64,000 nt of DNA from Marsupella aquatica (taxonomy: Eukaryota > Marchantiophyta): NCBI GenBank assembly GCA_973895155.1, contig OZ316892.1, positions 25,730,001 through 25,794,000 of the forward strand. The letters are read 5' to 3'. A model generated the notes under the pieces. That model worked only from the letters and a program-made list of their open reading frames with translations. It was not told the origin of the DNA and made no database searches. Of this stretch, positions 34,001-46,559 are shown piece by piece. Position 1 is the stretch's first letter. Every line of letters begins with the position of its first letter. The position numbers were made by a program, and so were the translations under genes.

Positions 34001-36304
34001 TGAAGCACCACTCGATATTCTACTATATTTTGACAAAAGTCGCTAATTGCAAATGAGAATCCTGAAGGAGCTTATGGGAGGTTACCAGTGGTTACCCAAC
34101 GTTTTTAATAATTGAGTAGTTATCAACCATGCATTGAAAGCCATGGAAATGTTTCTTACCTACCAGGCTAACGATACATTCTCCTGAGTGATATTTGACT
34201 TTAAAGAAGTGAGGTAAAGTATGAGGACCATTAGCACTTAGCAGAGATAAACGACACAGCAAACGACTTGCAAATATAATTGCTGTGGTCTGGATTCAAC
34301 GCATACATTGTCAAGGGGAGCATTTATGACAATCCAGACTAAGAATACACAAGGACTGTAAATTATCAGTACGTTTGACTTGGACACCTTTACTTACTTC
34401 CTTTTGCATTCCTTTTGGAAAGCCATTACATTTTTTGAGGCACAAATTTGATTTGATTTATTAAATTAAAGTGTAGCAACAGCCCTTGACACATGCTGGC
34501 TTTTTCCTGGACATTGACATATTATCTTCACAATAATATAGATTGGTAATTAACAGTGCGACACAGATTAAGGTCATGGGTTTGAGTTTGTGGACTTTGG
34601 ATGAGTTTATTTTAAGGCACGGTCTCAGAACCAATGCCCCAGGCTTTATGTAGTACTGAAACCTTACACCCAGGCGTGTTCTATTCAACTGAAGCGTCCA
34701 GGGCCTTGTGTCTAAAAAAGTTTGAAGAAGACTTCCTCGTACATAGGGTGTTATCGTTGACAAGGCCTTTTTATTTGAAGAATTGGGTTTTTGTTGTAGA
34801 ATGCTTATTAGGACCACCTCCTCTTAAATTTTCTGATTGTGATGTGGCCCCTCACAAAGCTGTACATTTGAACACAATAAAGTGGCTGTCATATAATTAG
34901 AAAATAATCATTTTGTGGTTGGAAATGCTATTGTTTCCCATTTTTGAATAAAACCCCTGGGTCTTGTTGTAGGGGTAGATGATGGCATTCGACCTTCATA
35001 GTTTGCCCAGGTCCTCCATCACATGTCTGAGAGTCCAGTTCCTCGGTTACTCAGACTCCCTTTGTTGGGATGCCTGTTATTCCCATTTTTCAATAGCACA
35101 CTCAGGTACATGACATGTGTTCTCCTTAATGTTGGATGAAAAGTTGCCAACGGTCGAAAAGAACAGCTTCATTCCCCTAAAATGGTATCCTCAATTTATT
35201 TGGACTGATTAAATCACGCAAAGCTGAGAAGTCATTATTATGAGAGTCTGAATGCCGTTTGCGTTATGTCCGCATTACTGCTTTGACTGGAACAAGTTGA
35301 AACTCTACTTATCCTCATTCAGCTTCATCCACAGTGCATTTGGTTAAGGTTGGCTCCAATACATTCAATCACCATTGCGTCATTCACTTATCCACATGCC
35401 CACTAGCACGTATCAGAGTAGAAGGATCCCTTCACAAACTTCGGCGATGGTATGTCACCTTCGCCAGGTAGATTGCCACAGTCAATTATATCACACCAGC
35501 AATCCATCCACATTCGGATGACGCTCGCAAATAGTGTAAACATGAACTGACTGGTACAACCAATTTATGAACCTCTCCATCTTGCTTTGCCCTGCATCCT
35601 CAATATCAGCAGGTCATACTTTGACCTACTTAGAGGAGGATTTATTTTTAGAATGCGTCATACAAAGGGCCCCACAATTCTCAGGTATTTGTTATAAGCC
35701 ACTACAATTACAGAGAGAATTCTCTCACTACCCATCGGAACAATTCAGTTGCTCTAAACTTCAACTCTTCGGGAAAAAAATACAATTCGCAGCGAGGTCA
35801 TTTTCGTAACTGGCCTCACCATAAAATAATGAATGTTTACAATGACGAATCAGAATTGGTGTCGAAAACGGGACAAATTGCAAGCAGGCACTTCCCCACT
35901 GCACACATTCAACAGCATAAGACACTGTTAGGATAGACTTGGCACATAATACGTTTGTCCTTGGAAGGACTACCAAAGATCTGAATCACACCAAACCAAA
36001 CCAAACCAAACCAAACAAAACCAAAGTTATGACAAAAGAATGTCCCTCAGCACATGATGCCTTTTTCATCATGTGCTTGCATGCAGGTCAACACAAAAAG
36101 ATCACCGCCACGCCAACCAATGGAAGGGGGCAATGAAACTCTAGTTTTACTGTGCAAGCTCAGATTACTAAACTGCTCATCATCGGGACAAACAACAGGA
36201 AGTCCGCTACCCTTTACATCCCCATGAAAACAAATGTGAAAGCTAATCTTGCTCTGCCACTCTTAAGACCCACGGACCTGTGCCATCTCCTGACGGTAGA
36301 GGTC
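31008..36304. other. Long gene-poor stretch
   Basis: Frames up to 118 codons (34461-34817, minus) have no recognisable domain. A short direct duplication of GGTTGGAGGACTC lies at 31979-32007. At 33.04-33.53 kb the words TGCAC and GTGCA recur at least ten times. A CCAAA pentanucleotide run lies at about 35990-36020. No RNA gene was seen. Confidence 0.5.
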
Positions 36305-39300
36305 TCAGAAGTTCAAGAGAATCTTCTCTTTTGGAACACCCTCTGCCAAAAGAAGTTCAGTCACATCCTGCACAGACGGCACAAATCTCAATGTCAGCCG
36401 ACCGCAGCGTTGGCAAGCCCATGTACCTGAAAAAATATCAATTTAAATTGAATACAGAGCCCCCAAAAGGAGATTTCGTACTGTAAAGTTCCGTCACAAA
36501 CCCAGTCTTGCCTTCCGAGAGAAACACAGGAAGGCAAGTCGGACTACTCATGGCTAAGCAAACATTTGGAGACTAATCCCTTTTTCAGTTGCGGCATTCC
36601 TCCAGACTACACCTCCCATCGGTAAACGCCAAACCCACAAAGAACAATTCCCTTCAGCTACCCTCGCTCTATATACGAACCTTACGAAATACGGGTTCAG
36701 ATAAAATTCAGAAAACAAACAGCCCTACTGACGGCGACCCATTGGAGCTTCGTAGATTCGGACCCAACACTTCACATTAGATATGAAAAGAGAGGGTGTG
36801 AAATGCACGAACCTGGGCCATTCCCTTATGCCCACACAGCAGGGCACCGGTCTGTCCTCCATTGCCAATACCAGTAGCCTTGGAAAAGAAAGCCTACACA
36901 AGCAAACGTCTTGTAAAACAATCACACAAGAACAGCTGAACACAACGCCAAGAGACGAAAGCCTCTGTTCAAGCAAGAACTGCCTTTCAAGTCTTCATAA
37001 AACCAAGGATTTTTTATACAGCAAGGATGTTTGTCTCAAAACAAATCTCGGAAATACCTGGACATAGCCTTGTGCCCCATTCCAATCTGAATCAGGTTGG
37101 GACAGAACAGGGACAACTTTAACACCTGAGGCTTCCCAGTCCTTGAATTTCTCCTGAGAAGATTACATAAAGCGGTGAGAACGACACGTCCATATCTAAC
37201 ACATGGTAATCGATGTGGTAAACACTTGAAAGAAGACTAGCATTCAATGGCTCAACCTCAGGATCATGACAGACTCGCCATTAACACAATTAGAGGTCCC
37301 TTGGTAATAGCAGCCATATGACATGCTCGTATCTGAATTGCATAATGCTGCCTCAATGAGTTTGCATATTACAATTCATGACACATTACAATATACATGG
37401 TATTGCCCCCACGATGCCCCTGATATCATGGATTGATCACCCCCGTGGTTTATCCAATTTAAAGGGTGCTTTCCCAATGTTTGTAAACTGTCGAACTTCT
37501 GATAATAGAAAAATCGCTTAACAGTTGAATTTGATAGTGTTAAGGTCCAGTAAGTTATTGTAACTAGAAGATTCAAAACATGTGTGCTGCGAGAATAATT
37601 ATATAAATTGTATTTTTCCGATGAAGCACAATTTGAGTGGCGTTCTTCCATATTCCATACAAAGCGGGAAAGTAGTAGGGGAAAAAATCCAGAAACCAAA
37701 GTAAGACAGCATCTAAATTCCAATGTTGAGAGGTAGACAGTCACTACAGAAGCAAGTAACGCAGCTGTCACTTGGAACAAAAAAGAGATTGCATGACCGG
37801 TTGGAAATTCCTTTCTTGAAAAAGGAGATGGACAGTAAGGCACACCTGATAAGCCATCCTTTCAAGATTCCTTGCACCGTAGTACAGCCTCACATCAGAC
37901 CTCTTGTCCGCTTCGAACCCTGCTTCTATGAGTGATCGAATTGGACTGTCCTACATCATTCCAAAATCACTGTTAGGCATTTCATTTACAAAGGAGTGCA
38001 CTCCGGAAAAGTGTGCGAAATTTACGAATTACTATCAGGAAAATAACTCCATTAATGGTGCTAAACAAACCTGATACCCGAGCCAGTGGCAAATAGCAGA
38101 ACCGTCTGGTGCTCATCGGCGGGCTCCAGCTGCTCGACTTTAAATCCATTTCCCAAAACCTGACTAAGCTCCACTTTGTCGCCCTTTCCAAGACTGCATA
38201 TGAGTCCAGCAGTGCTCCCCTCCACTCTAGGGTCCTTGATCAGAAATTCCAACCGCCCTTCCCTAGCCAACTTTGGTGGAGACGCGATTGCCAAAAACGC
38301 AGGCTTCGTATTCCCTACTTTGACCTGCCAGGCACGAAAAACGAAAGCGATGAGGCCACCATTCTTAATGACGGGCTGTTTGGGCATGGAAACAAAGATT
38401 GCTGCCGAATCTGTTTTGCACCCTCTTTAGATCTGCTCTAGTGCAGAGAAAGCCTGAAAGTGGATAAAATACCCATCAGCAAAATTCCTTTCATCTAACT
38501 TTTAAAGCGCTGGATTTATCCTACTGTAATTATACTCCGCCCTGCACTGCACTCCCTCGGTGGCAATCATTCCACCAGGAAAAATCAGGGAAGGTTAACC
38601 GTCTACGCAATTTGTTTTCTCATAACGCATTCTGACATGGCAACGAAATTGAATATCGGATCCGAAGACTGCCACAAGTATAATCTAATGGTTCCAGAGA
38701 TATTTCTCAAATTTCAATTCTTTGGTACCTATGTCGCAACACACTACAGACCAATAACCAAACTACATTGCATAAACCTGATAAACATTCGCCGGAAGAA
38801 AGTAACACCATGTCTCGATCTTCCTCCAACGACGTGTTCTCGTTCAAAACAAAAGCGAAAACAAAGACAAATCCACACCCAATCTTCACAACAAGTGAAC
38901 AAGTCTTCGGCCGTTCTTCTCAAAATGAGGATATTCAGAAGGATTTGAGACAAACATGAGACCCGGCCCTCATTTTCCCCTCACCTGAACAAACTGCCCT
39001 GGCTTGACATGCCCTTCAATGAGTTCGGGGTTATCACTAATATCCAACACAACGTGAAACAAACTCTCTGCCGCTTTCTCAACCACAGCAACTGGCGAAT
39101 TCGCCCACAGCACCTCCTGCTTCCAGACTGACCTAATTACTGCAGACCCCGTCCTGGAGGAGGACGACGGCGACGATGGGGATGGCCCCTTCCGGGACAG
39201 CCTCTGCATCTGCAAGCTCGAAGATCGCCTCAAGGCACGGAACACTGGTCCGAATCGGGTCCCGGCCGCTCCCATGAAGGGAGGGGAGGAAGACGAGCGG

Positions 39301-39530
39301 GGCGATGGCAGAACCGAAGATGAAACCAGACGCACGCGCGCAAGAGGTGCTGAGGAAGCCACACATGAAGACGAGTAGCCAGCCTCAGACGCGAACGATC
39401 CTCCTCCCGCCGCAGTGCTGCACGAGCAACGCATCGACGGAGTAGAAGCAACAGCAGCTGACGATGCTCCGACTCCAACTCCGACTCCAACTCCAACTCC
39501 TCCTCCGCGCAGGACCGCAGCAGCAGCCAT
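36305..39530 (-). CDS. Plastid FAD/NAD(P)-binding oxidoreductase, pKIWI502-like
   Basis: Six exons: 39530-38985, 38324-38071, 37945-37846, 37153-37058, 36893-36813 and 36367-36305. All junctions are GT-AG with phases that close exactly, giving 379 aa. Residues 1 to about 125 are Ala/Gly/Ser-rich with a Gly-Val run and fit a plastid transit peptide. The next part is an FNR-type FAD-binding barrel (ESLFHVVLDISDNPE, KPGQFVQ, FLAIASPP) and then an NAD(P)-binding lobe (TVLLFATGSGISPIRSLIE, DVRLYYGARN, ALLCGHKGM). The C-terminus ends in KILLNF, matching the family end. I recognise the plant 'fruit protein pKIWI502' family, a predicted plastid flavin oxidoreductase whose electron partner is unknown to me. 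An upstream TTG-initiated extension of two codons is ignored in favour of the ATG at 39530. Introns are 660, 125, 692, 164 and 445 bp. Confidence 0.94.
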
Positions 39531-40299
39531 GCTCAATCAATCCACGGACCGTCACTTAGATTTCTTGCGGGGAGCTCTCTCGATTTCTCCTCCGTGCTTC
39601 TCCTCTCCACTGTGGGCGAGATTCTGATTGCCTGCGTGCCACGAAGCTCTTGCTTGCACGACGCCCACTCTCACTCACTCACCCACTCACTCACTCACCC
39701 ACTCTCACCGCTAATAAGAATAGGAAGAGGAAGGAACGAGAGTGGTGCAGCAGCACAGCAGAGAACTGCCGTCGCAATTTCCATGGTGGCAACTGATGGG
39801 GGCTTTGGAGCACCTCCAAGCTTGCTTAGTGTGCACACTAAATACAAGTGCCGTAGCAATTCCCATGGTGGCAACTGATGGGGGCTTTAGGGGCTTTTTA
39901 GGGGCTTTAGAGCATCTCCAACCTTGCTTACCATATTAAATACCAGTCTTACAGTGTCATATATTTAGTTCACTATTCACTATAGATATCTTTAGGGGCC
40001 AGGGCCAGCTGAAAAGCAGTCCCAGCCGTGACTTGGTAGTTCACACTATAGATATGTTTAGGGGCCAACTGAAAAGCAGTCCCAGCCGGGACAGGGTAAT
40101 TAACAGGAGGTATCCAGATTTGACAGCCATAGATTGAGATCTTGAAAACCCAGCAGCAAACCCACTAAGATCTCCCTCCCATAGAGAGATCCATTAACCA
40201 AATGTCAGGGTAATTAACAGGAGGTATCAAGATTTGACAGCTATAGATTGAGATCTTGAAAACCCAGCAGCAAACCCACTAAGGAGTCATCTACACTCT
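39531..40299 (-). promoter_or_regulatory. Upstream region of the oxidoreductase gene, with tandem duplications
   Basis: An ACTC-type simple repeat (CTCACTCACTCACCCACT) lies at about 39670-39712. Beyond it are successive duplications: an approximately 85-bp pair around CCATGGTGGCAACTGATGGG (39781 and 39865), a 60-bp pair around CTGAAAAGCAGTCCCAGCCG (40010 and 40069), and a 77-bp pair starting AGGGTAATTAACAGGAGGTA (about 40094 and 40208). The core promoter probably lies within the first few hundred bases, but no TATA box could be assigned. Confidence 0.55.
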
Positions 40300-40663
40300 A
40301 CCGTAATTAGTGTTATGCAAGAATTAGTGTTAGTACAAAATTAGTGTTACTAACACTAATTTTGTTTAAACTGATTTTGAGTCCAAGTAACACTCATTTT
40401 TGTCGGTTTTCAAAATAAATTTTTTTCAGTTTAGTTTAAATTGCTTGTAAAAAATGGATGATCTCTAGTCCAAAGTAACACTAATTGTTGTGAATTTTTT
40501 AAAATAGTTTTTTTTTGTATTTTGCCATTTTTAAGACCATAATAACACTAATTCATGTGCGCAAAAATAGTGTTAGCACAAAATTAGTGTGATTAACACT
40601 AATTCGCGAGTAGACCCTGAAAATGGGTGCTCTCGAGTTAGTGTTAGTCACACTAATTACGGT
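40300..40663. mobile_element. MITE-like element with 14-bp inverted ends
   Basis: The ends ACCGTAATTAGTGT (40300-40313) and its exact complement (40650-40663) bound 364 bp that codes for nothing. Internally the word TTAGTGTTA and its complement recur many times, including a near palindrome around 40345-40368. No clear target duplication is visible, so superfamily is undecided. Confidence 0.65.
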
Positions 40664-41285
40664 GAACAATGTACTATAATAATCTCTCCCTCCCATATAG
40701 AGATCCATTAACCAAATAACCCCGTTCCTGAAATCCAATCTAGATAACATTATAGTGAGTGGGTTGACTGATATCCAGATAACATAATAGTGAGTGGGTT
40801 GAACCTGACTTTTTAGACCCAGTTACAATGACAAAACCCAGTTGGGCTGGAGATGCTCTTAGCACGCCAGTAGCCTTCATTACTAGTCCCTTGAAAGGCA
40901 AGAGAGAGGTGACGACAAAAACAGTAGCTTGCACAAAACATTCATGGCTGATGAACTTACTGATTTTATTTCCTACCTGACCCCATTTTGTTTATGGGTT
41001 AGTAGTATTGCCTCAGGAGACATAACTCAACTCTGTCCTCATTGGCATATGGCCTCTATTTACCGGTGCCATTGGCTGTGAATCAACTTGTTTATCTCCC
41101 CCCTCCCCAGGCATGCTCTCCTGCAGGGCAAAAACAATTCAAAATTGTTGTTTTCTCAACTAGAAATAGAGTTTGGTTGCACTTGTGGCCCTGGAACTTA
41201 TGGGGAAGGGAGAGATAAGCGGCTCAAGCCCACGGCCTAAGGCGCCTCGCCACGTGGTAGCCGGAGACCATACACCAATGAGGAC
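40664..41285. other. Short gene-free stretch left of the Copia element
   Basis: A small direct repeat (AGATAACATTATAGTGAGTG and its copy AGATAACATAATAGTGAGTG) lies at 40741-40801. The rest contains only short unrecognised frames. Confidence 0.5.
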
Positions 41286-41290
41286 AAAGG
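41286..41290. repeat. Left target-site duplication of the Copia element (AAAGG)
   Basis: AAAGG directly precedes the TG start of the 5' LTR and is repeated at 55621-55625 just after the CA end of the 3' LTR. Confidence 0.95.
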
Positions 41291-41614
41291 TGTAGAGGTT
41301 AACTCAGTCTTGGATTGAACTATGGTTAGTATATTAACTAGGGTTAGAGTAAACACTAGTTGAAGAGATTGGTCCTTATCTCTTCAACTTGTATGTGGTG
41401 AGAGAACACACAAGAGAGTTCTCAAGAGAGAACACAGTGATACAACAAGAGATGAGAGTTTGAAGAGATGGGAGCTATGGTGATGCTTGAGTAGACACAT
41501 AACCGTTAATAAAGTTTGGTCTTCTTGTGGACGTAGCCAACCTTGAGGCGAACCACGTAACTATTGAGCACGTGTATGTTTGGAGTGTATTTCCTGATCT
41601 GATTTCTCCCCACA
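41291..41614 (+). repeat. Copia 5' LTR
   Basis: A 324-bp direct repeat of 55297-55620, starting TGTAGAGGTTAACTCAG and ending TTTCTCCCCACA. An AATAAA-type polyadenylation word lies at 41508-41513. It should hold the element's promoter, although no TATA box is obvious. Confidence 0.97.
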
Positions 41615-41616
41615 AT

Positions 41617-41628
41617 TGGTATCAGAGC
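41617..41628 (+). promoter_or_regulatory. Copia primer-binding site (initiator tRNA-Met)
   Basis: TGGTATCAGAGC lies two bases after the 5' LTR. It is the standard complement of the 3' end of plant initiator tRNA-Met used to prime Copia minus-strand DNA. Confidence 0.95.
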
Positions 41629-42781
41629 TCAGATTTTTTCAGTCGATTAGGAACTCCATAGAACTTGCTTCAAGCAAAGCGAACAACGGATGATTTCCTC
41701 TTCGAAGCGGAGCTATTGAAAGAAGATCGGACTCAATCTTCTCACAAGTGTGGAGCACATAACCAGGGGCTCATTTTAGTGAAGCAATGAAGGCCTGAGG
41801 TCAGAAACAGAAACAATTGTAAGTGACGGTTTCAATTTACGTTATCGGGCAAGAGATAAGGTCAATTTCTCAGATCAGTCTTTTTGATTGGTCTATCGGG
41901 ACTTGAAACTGAGATATGCTTGAGCGCCTTGTCTTTCTAGACGTTTTGATATCAACATCGTTGAATTCCGTCAAACGGTTGAGAAGCAATCTTAATTTCA
42001 ATTATCATTTTTTGAGCTCGAAATTTTGGCTATGGCGGATAACTTAATATCAGCCACTTTCACCTAATTGTTTCTCCCTCATTACTCCACCGTTTTGCAC
42101 GTTCTTTATATTGATCTTGATGCCCTCGAAGTCTAGTTTCTGAATCTGAAATCAGAATTAGATTTCATCAAAGACTGAGACGGGTTTGAGTGAATCCGCC
42201 GAGGGGTATTTTCTGCCGCGAGTAGTTGCGACTTGCGCGGGCGCGCGAGGAGGTCGAAAAGTTCGAGGAGGCCTTTCTAGGGCTCGACAGGGCTCGGGCA
42301 GGGGGAAGTGCCCCCTGTGAAGTCCCCCACAGGGGCTGTACAAGGGCGGACGGAATTTCCCGAAAAGATTCTTTTCCAGAGGCTTAAATTTTTACCGAAT
42401 GTCAAAGATTTTGAGCGGCAAATAAAATTGGATCAACTTCAACTTTTGGAGAGGCGTACTTGGGGAAGCTAGGCAAGTATTGGTGCGTTTGATTTTGAAA
42501 AAGTACACTAGTGGAATCTTTGGCATAAGAGATTCCCTCGAGGGGTAATTATTTCATCTTTTACCCCCCTCCGATCGGAGTAAAAATTCTCGGCACTCGA
42601 GAGTCCATTTGACAAACCGTTTTCAGAATTCAGAGCGTTACCTTGTGGGCTACACATAGGAGTGATCAGTTTCAAAATTCACCAACTTTCATTTTTGGCC
42701 TTATTTTCACACCCACATCTGAGCATTCGACGTTTATTTCTTGTCGAAAGGCAACTCCACACTACATTTGGCATTCCAGCG

Positions 42782-43567
42782 ATGGCGACTACTAGGATTG
42801 GAGGTCAAAGGTTTGAGATGGAAAAATTTGATGGTCGGATGGACTATACAATGTGGGAACGTAACGTGGGGGATGCACTTAGGGCGATGGGCCTAGGCAA
42901 GGTACTAAGATCTCAACCCAAGGAGATGGAAGATGATGATTGGCATGATCTCCAAGATCAAGCGGTAACTATTGTTGGCATGTACCTGAAAAACAATGTG
43001 AAGAAGCAGTTCGAGGAAAAAGTAACACAAACGGTGACGGACTTGTTTCAAGCATTGCGCAACAAGTACTACAAGAAGGAGATGTCAAACCGAATGTATG
43101 CAAGCCTGAAGCTCATGCAATTCAAAATGGCTGATGGAGTCAAGATTCAAGATCATATCGATCAGTTCAATGATCTTGTGGTTGACCTAGAGAATTTGGG
43201 GAAGCATTTGAGCGAAGAAAAGAAAGCCTTACAACTCTTGAGCTCACTACCACCTTCGTACCAATCTTTGTCTCGAGTTCTTCTATTCCGTGATAAGACA
43301 ACTATATCCTACAATGATGTGGTGAGTGCCATGTTGACCGATGACATGCAGTCTAAGCTGGTTTCTTCAGCTCATCCTACCTCAACCTCATCATCAACAA
43401 TACTGTTGGTAGAAAGAGGCAAATCAAGGGAGCCATCTCATGAAAACAAAAGGTTTAACCCACTTCCCATGGAGCGAGGAAGGTTCCACGACCGATCTTT
43501 TGGTAGGAGGAGGTTTAGATCCAGATCTAGATCTCGATCCAACCATCCAAGTCTACTCGTGAGATAA
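42782..43567 (+). CDS. Copia gag (UBN2-type)
   Basis: The ATG at 42782 is preferred over an upstream in-frame start (42662) because MATTRIGGQ is the usual gag beginning. The body has the UBN2-type gag landmarks: W.R/N..DAL near residue 30, YASLKLMQFKM, LSSLPPSYQSL. The Arg/Ser-rich end runs out of frame before the CCHC knuckle, which lies in the frame of the next ORF (from about 43564). One frameshift near 43.54 kb therefore separates gag from pol. Whether it is programmed or a decay mutation cannot be told from one copy; plant Copia elements usually have one continuous frame. Confidence 0.9.
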   Translation: MATTRIGGQRFEMEKFDGRMDYTMWERNVGDALRAMGLGKVLRSQPKEMEDDDWHDLQDQAVTIVGMYLKNNVKKQFEEKVTQTVTDLFQALRNKYYKKEMSNRMYASLKLMQFKMADGVKIQDHIDQFNDLVVDLENLGKHLSEEKKALQLLSSLPPSYQSLSRVLLFRDKTTISYNDVVSAMLTDDMQSKLVSSAHPTSTSSSTILLVERGKSREPSHENKRFNPLPMERGRFHDRSFGRRRFRSRSRSRSNHPSLLVR

Positions 43568-45012
43568 AGTGTTGGAAGTGTGACAAAGTGGGTCACATGA
43601 AGAAGGATTGTCGCGTCAAAGACACATTCAAGGAAGTTGCCGGTTCTTCAGCCCAAGTAGTTGTTCGAGAAGAGGATAGTGAAGGATTTGCATTGTGTAC
43701 CACTTCCCAAGTTAAGGATTGTCAATGGATCTTGGATTCCGCTTGCTCGTATCACATGTGCTATATGCGTGAACTTTTCTCATCCTACACTCCTATCAAT
43801 AGATCTGTTTTGATGGGAAATAATCATTCTTGCAAAGTTTTAGGGATTGGATCCGTAAAGATTCAACTACCCGGTGGCAAGTACTGTACTCTATCAAATG
43901 TCAGACACATTCCAAAAATGTGTAAGAATTTGATTTCTCTTGGCTACTTGGATGCGAAGGGTTATCAATGGAGTGCAACTGATGGGGTGTTAACAGTCAC
44001 GCATGGATCAACTGAAGTTCTTATTGGCAAGAGAAAAAGAAACGTCTATGTCTTGGAAGGCACCACACTTCTTGCCAAAGTCAATTTGGTCACATCTCAG
44101 GAGGAGAAAATCAATTTATGGCATGCTCGGCTTGGTCACATGAGTGAAAAAAGTTTGGAAATCCTACACAAGCGACATCTCCTACCAGGATTGCAAGCAT
44201 GCAAGTTGAGTTTTTGTGATCATTGCATTGTCGGCAAGAAAACAAGAACTCCATTTCCGACTGCCATTCATCATTCTAAAGTTGTACTTGAGTATATTCA
44301 TTCCGATGTGTGGGATCCTGCTCCGGTTTCTTCACATTCAGGCAAACAATACTATGTATCGTTTATCGATGATTGCTCAAGGTTTGTTTGGATTTATTTC
44401 ATTGCCCATAAGTTTGAAGTGTTTTCCATCTTCAAACAATGGGTAGCTCAAGTTGAGACACAGATTGCAAAGAATGTGAGATATCTACGATCAGATAATG
44501 GTGATGAATACACCTCTGGCGAGTTCAACACGTATTGTGCAAATAAAAGAATTACTCACCATCTCACAACTGTGTACACTCCTGAGCAAAATGGTGTTGC
44601 TGAGCGACTCAGCCGCACATTGTTGGAGCGAGCAAGGAGCATGTTGAGCCACTCTAAATTGCCACAAATTTTTTGGGCGGAAGTTGTCAACATAGCTGCT
44701 TATCTAGTAAATCTCTCTCATAGTCGGGCAATTACTTACAAAACCCCCTTTGAGCTATGGCACAATCGACTTGCTGATTATTCAAAGCTTAGAGTTTTTG
44801 GTTGTGAAGCATATGCACATGTTTCTAGCAACAATAGGACTAAGCTAGATCCTCGAGCCCAGAAATGCATTTTTCTTGGTTATCAGCTTGACATTAAAGG
44901 ATATCGATTGTGGGATCCAGTTGATTGCAAGTTACTTGTTAGTCGGGATGTATCCTTCAATGAAGACAAATCATTGAAGGAGGGGGAGATAGATCAATTC
45001 CCTACTACTAAC
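43564..45012 (+). CDS. Copia pol, 5' part: zinc knuckle, protease, integrase
   Basis: The frame opens with a CCHC knuckle (CWKCDKVGHMKKDC). It then has the protease site LDSACSYHM, the GAG-pre-integrase zinc site (H..H at LWHARLGH, CDHC), and an integrase core with Asp in HSDVWD, Asp in LRSDNGDEY and Glu in NGVAERLSRT. It runs in frame up to the left end of the nested transposon at 45013 and would stop artificially at 45061 inside that element. The Ala in the protease DSA triad is common among plant Copia elements. Confidence 0.95.
45005..45012. repeat. Left target-site duplication of the nested transposon (CTACTAAC)
   Basis: The 8-bp CTACTAAC abuts the left terminal inverted repeat and recurs exactly at 53315-53322 after the right one. 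Confidence 0.95.
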
Positions 45013-45027
45013 CTCGGGGGTCTCACT
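45013..45027. repeat. Left terminal inverted repeat of the nested transposon
   Basis: CTCGGGGGTCTCACT, exact inverted match to 53300-53314. The identity does not extend further inward (CCGCG here, ATATG on the other side). Confidence 0.95.
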
Positions 45028-45540
45028 CCGCGAAAATCTCATATCACGTGCAACGAAGTATAGGGTCCGTTAATTGGGTTTCTCGGAAGACTTAAGAAGA
45101 TTTGTGTAAGAACAATAGGGCCAACTTTATATGTTGGACAACTTGTAAGAATAATAGGGATATTAATATTTTTGACTTTGTAGATGGAAGGCATACAAAG
45201 AAGTTAGGGGGTCTTTGTGTCGGACTATGTAAAGTACACGTGTCACTATGTCATTGGTACACGTGGCACACATAACATTCCCAATATATTTTCCTAATTT
45301 TTCTAATATGTTAACATGGCAAGAATTTGAGAGTGATCTGGTTTTATGGGGACTCACGTTTAGGGTTTGACCGGGATTAAGTTTGAAATTTTTCTGTTTA
45401 ACGTGTCTCGTTTACCTCAATTGGCCCTTGTCAGTCCCTCCCGTGTCGTTTCCCTCCACTATCCCTTTGGCCCCACCCGCTCTTTGCCTCAACAGAGTCT
45501 CTTTTGTTTGTACCTTGCAGCAAATGGCCTAAACGGGGTC

Positions 45541-46430
45541 TAAACCAGTTGTGCTCCTGCTTGGAGTGAAGGTCGGATCGAGCGAGAGTGTGCTCTCGAC
45601 TGCACTTGGAGTGAAGGTCGGATCGAGCGAGAGTGTGCTCTCGACTACACTGTTGCTGGAGTGAAGGATCGACTCCTGTTGTGCTCTCGACTGCACTGCT
45701 GCTGCGGCTGGAGTGAAGGATCGAGCTGCGTTGCTGCTACGGCTGGAGTGAAGGATCGAGCTGCGGCTGGAGTGAAGGATCGAGCTGCGGCTGGAGTGAA
45801 GGATCGAGCTGCGTTGCTGCTGCGGCTGGAGTGAAGGATCAAGCAAGATTTCTCGGAGAAGGATCGAGCTGCGTTGCTGCTGCGGCTGGAGTGAAAGATC
45901 AAGCAAGAGTTCTCGGCGAAGGATCGAGCGAAGGAGTGAAGGGGAGAGCGAGAGTGAAGGGGAGAGCGAGAGTTCTCGGCGAAGGATCGAGCGAAGGATC
46001 GAGTGAAGCGCTGCTACTTGGAGTGAAGGGGAGAGCGAGAGTGTTGCGCTCTCGGCTGTGCTGTTGCCGTTGCTGCTTGAAGTGAAGGATCGACCAAGAG
46101 TTCCTGGCTGCGCTGCTGTTTAGAGTGAAGGGGAGAGCGAGACATCTCAGCTGCGCTGCTGCTTAGAGTGAAGGGGAGAGCGAGACTTCTCAGTTGCGTG
46201 CGCTGATTAGAGTGAAGGAGAGAGCGAGACTTCTCAGTTGCGTGTGCTGATTAGAGTGAAGGGGAGAGCGACACTTTGCAGCTGCGCTGCTGCTTGAAGT
46301 GAACCCGGGAGTGAAGGGGAGAGCGAGACTTTGTAGCTGCGCTGCTGCTTGAAGTGAACCCGGGAGTGAAGGATCGAGCAAGAGTGTTGCGCTCCGGGAG
46401 GTGGGTGTCGAGAGTGTTGCATTGCTGCTT
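45541..46430. repeat. Subterminal tandem array inside the nested transposon
   Basis: About 0.9 kb of short repeats in two related families. The left half is built on GGCTGGAGTGAAGGATCGAG with 24- or 35-bp spacing and GCTGCGTTGCTGCTG spacers. The right half is built on AGAGTGAAGGGGAGAGCGAG with (T)CTCAG(C/T)TGCG spacers. All long frames on both strands here are Ala/Arg/Ser repeat strings and are not genes. Clustered subterminal repeats often bind the transposase or an accessory protein, which is an inference here. Confidence 0.9.
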
Positions 46431-46559
46431 TCTAAAACGGGAGCTGCTAGCTTGCTGAAACGGGAGGTGGCTACTGCAGGGAGTGTTGCGATATCTCAAA
46501 CCGGAGTGCCAGGATTGGAGCTGCATTGCTGCGTTGCTCAATCGGGAGGTAGGCGCTGC

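Noticed and set aside
37376-37843. 155-codon minus-strand frame
   Set aside because: It lies within intron 3 of the oxidoreductase gene, whose exons on both sides join in frame.
45529-46541. Several frames of 62-125 codons on both strands
   Set aside because: They are simple translations of the subterminal tandem array.
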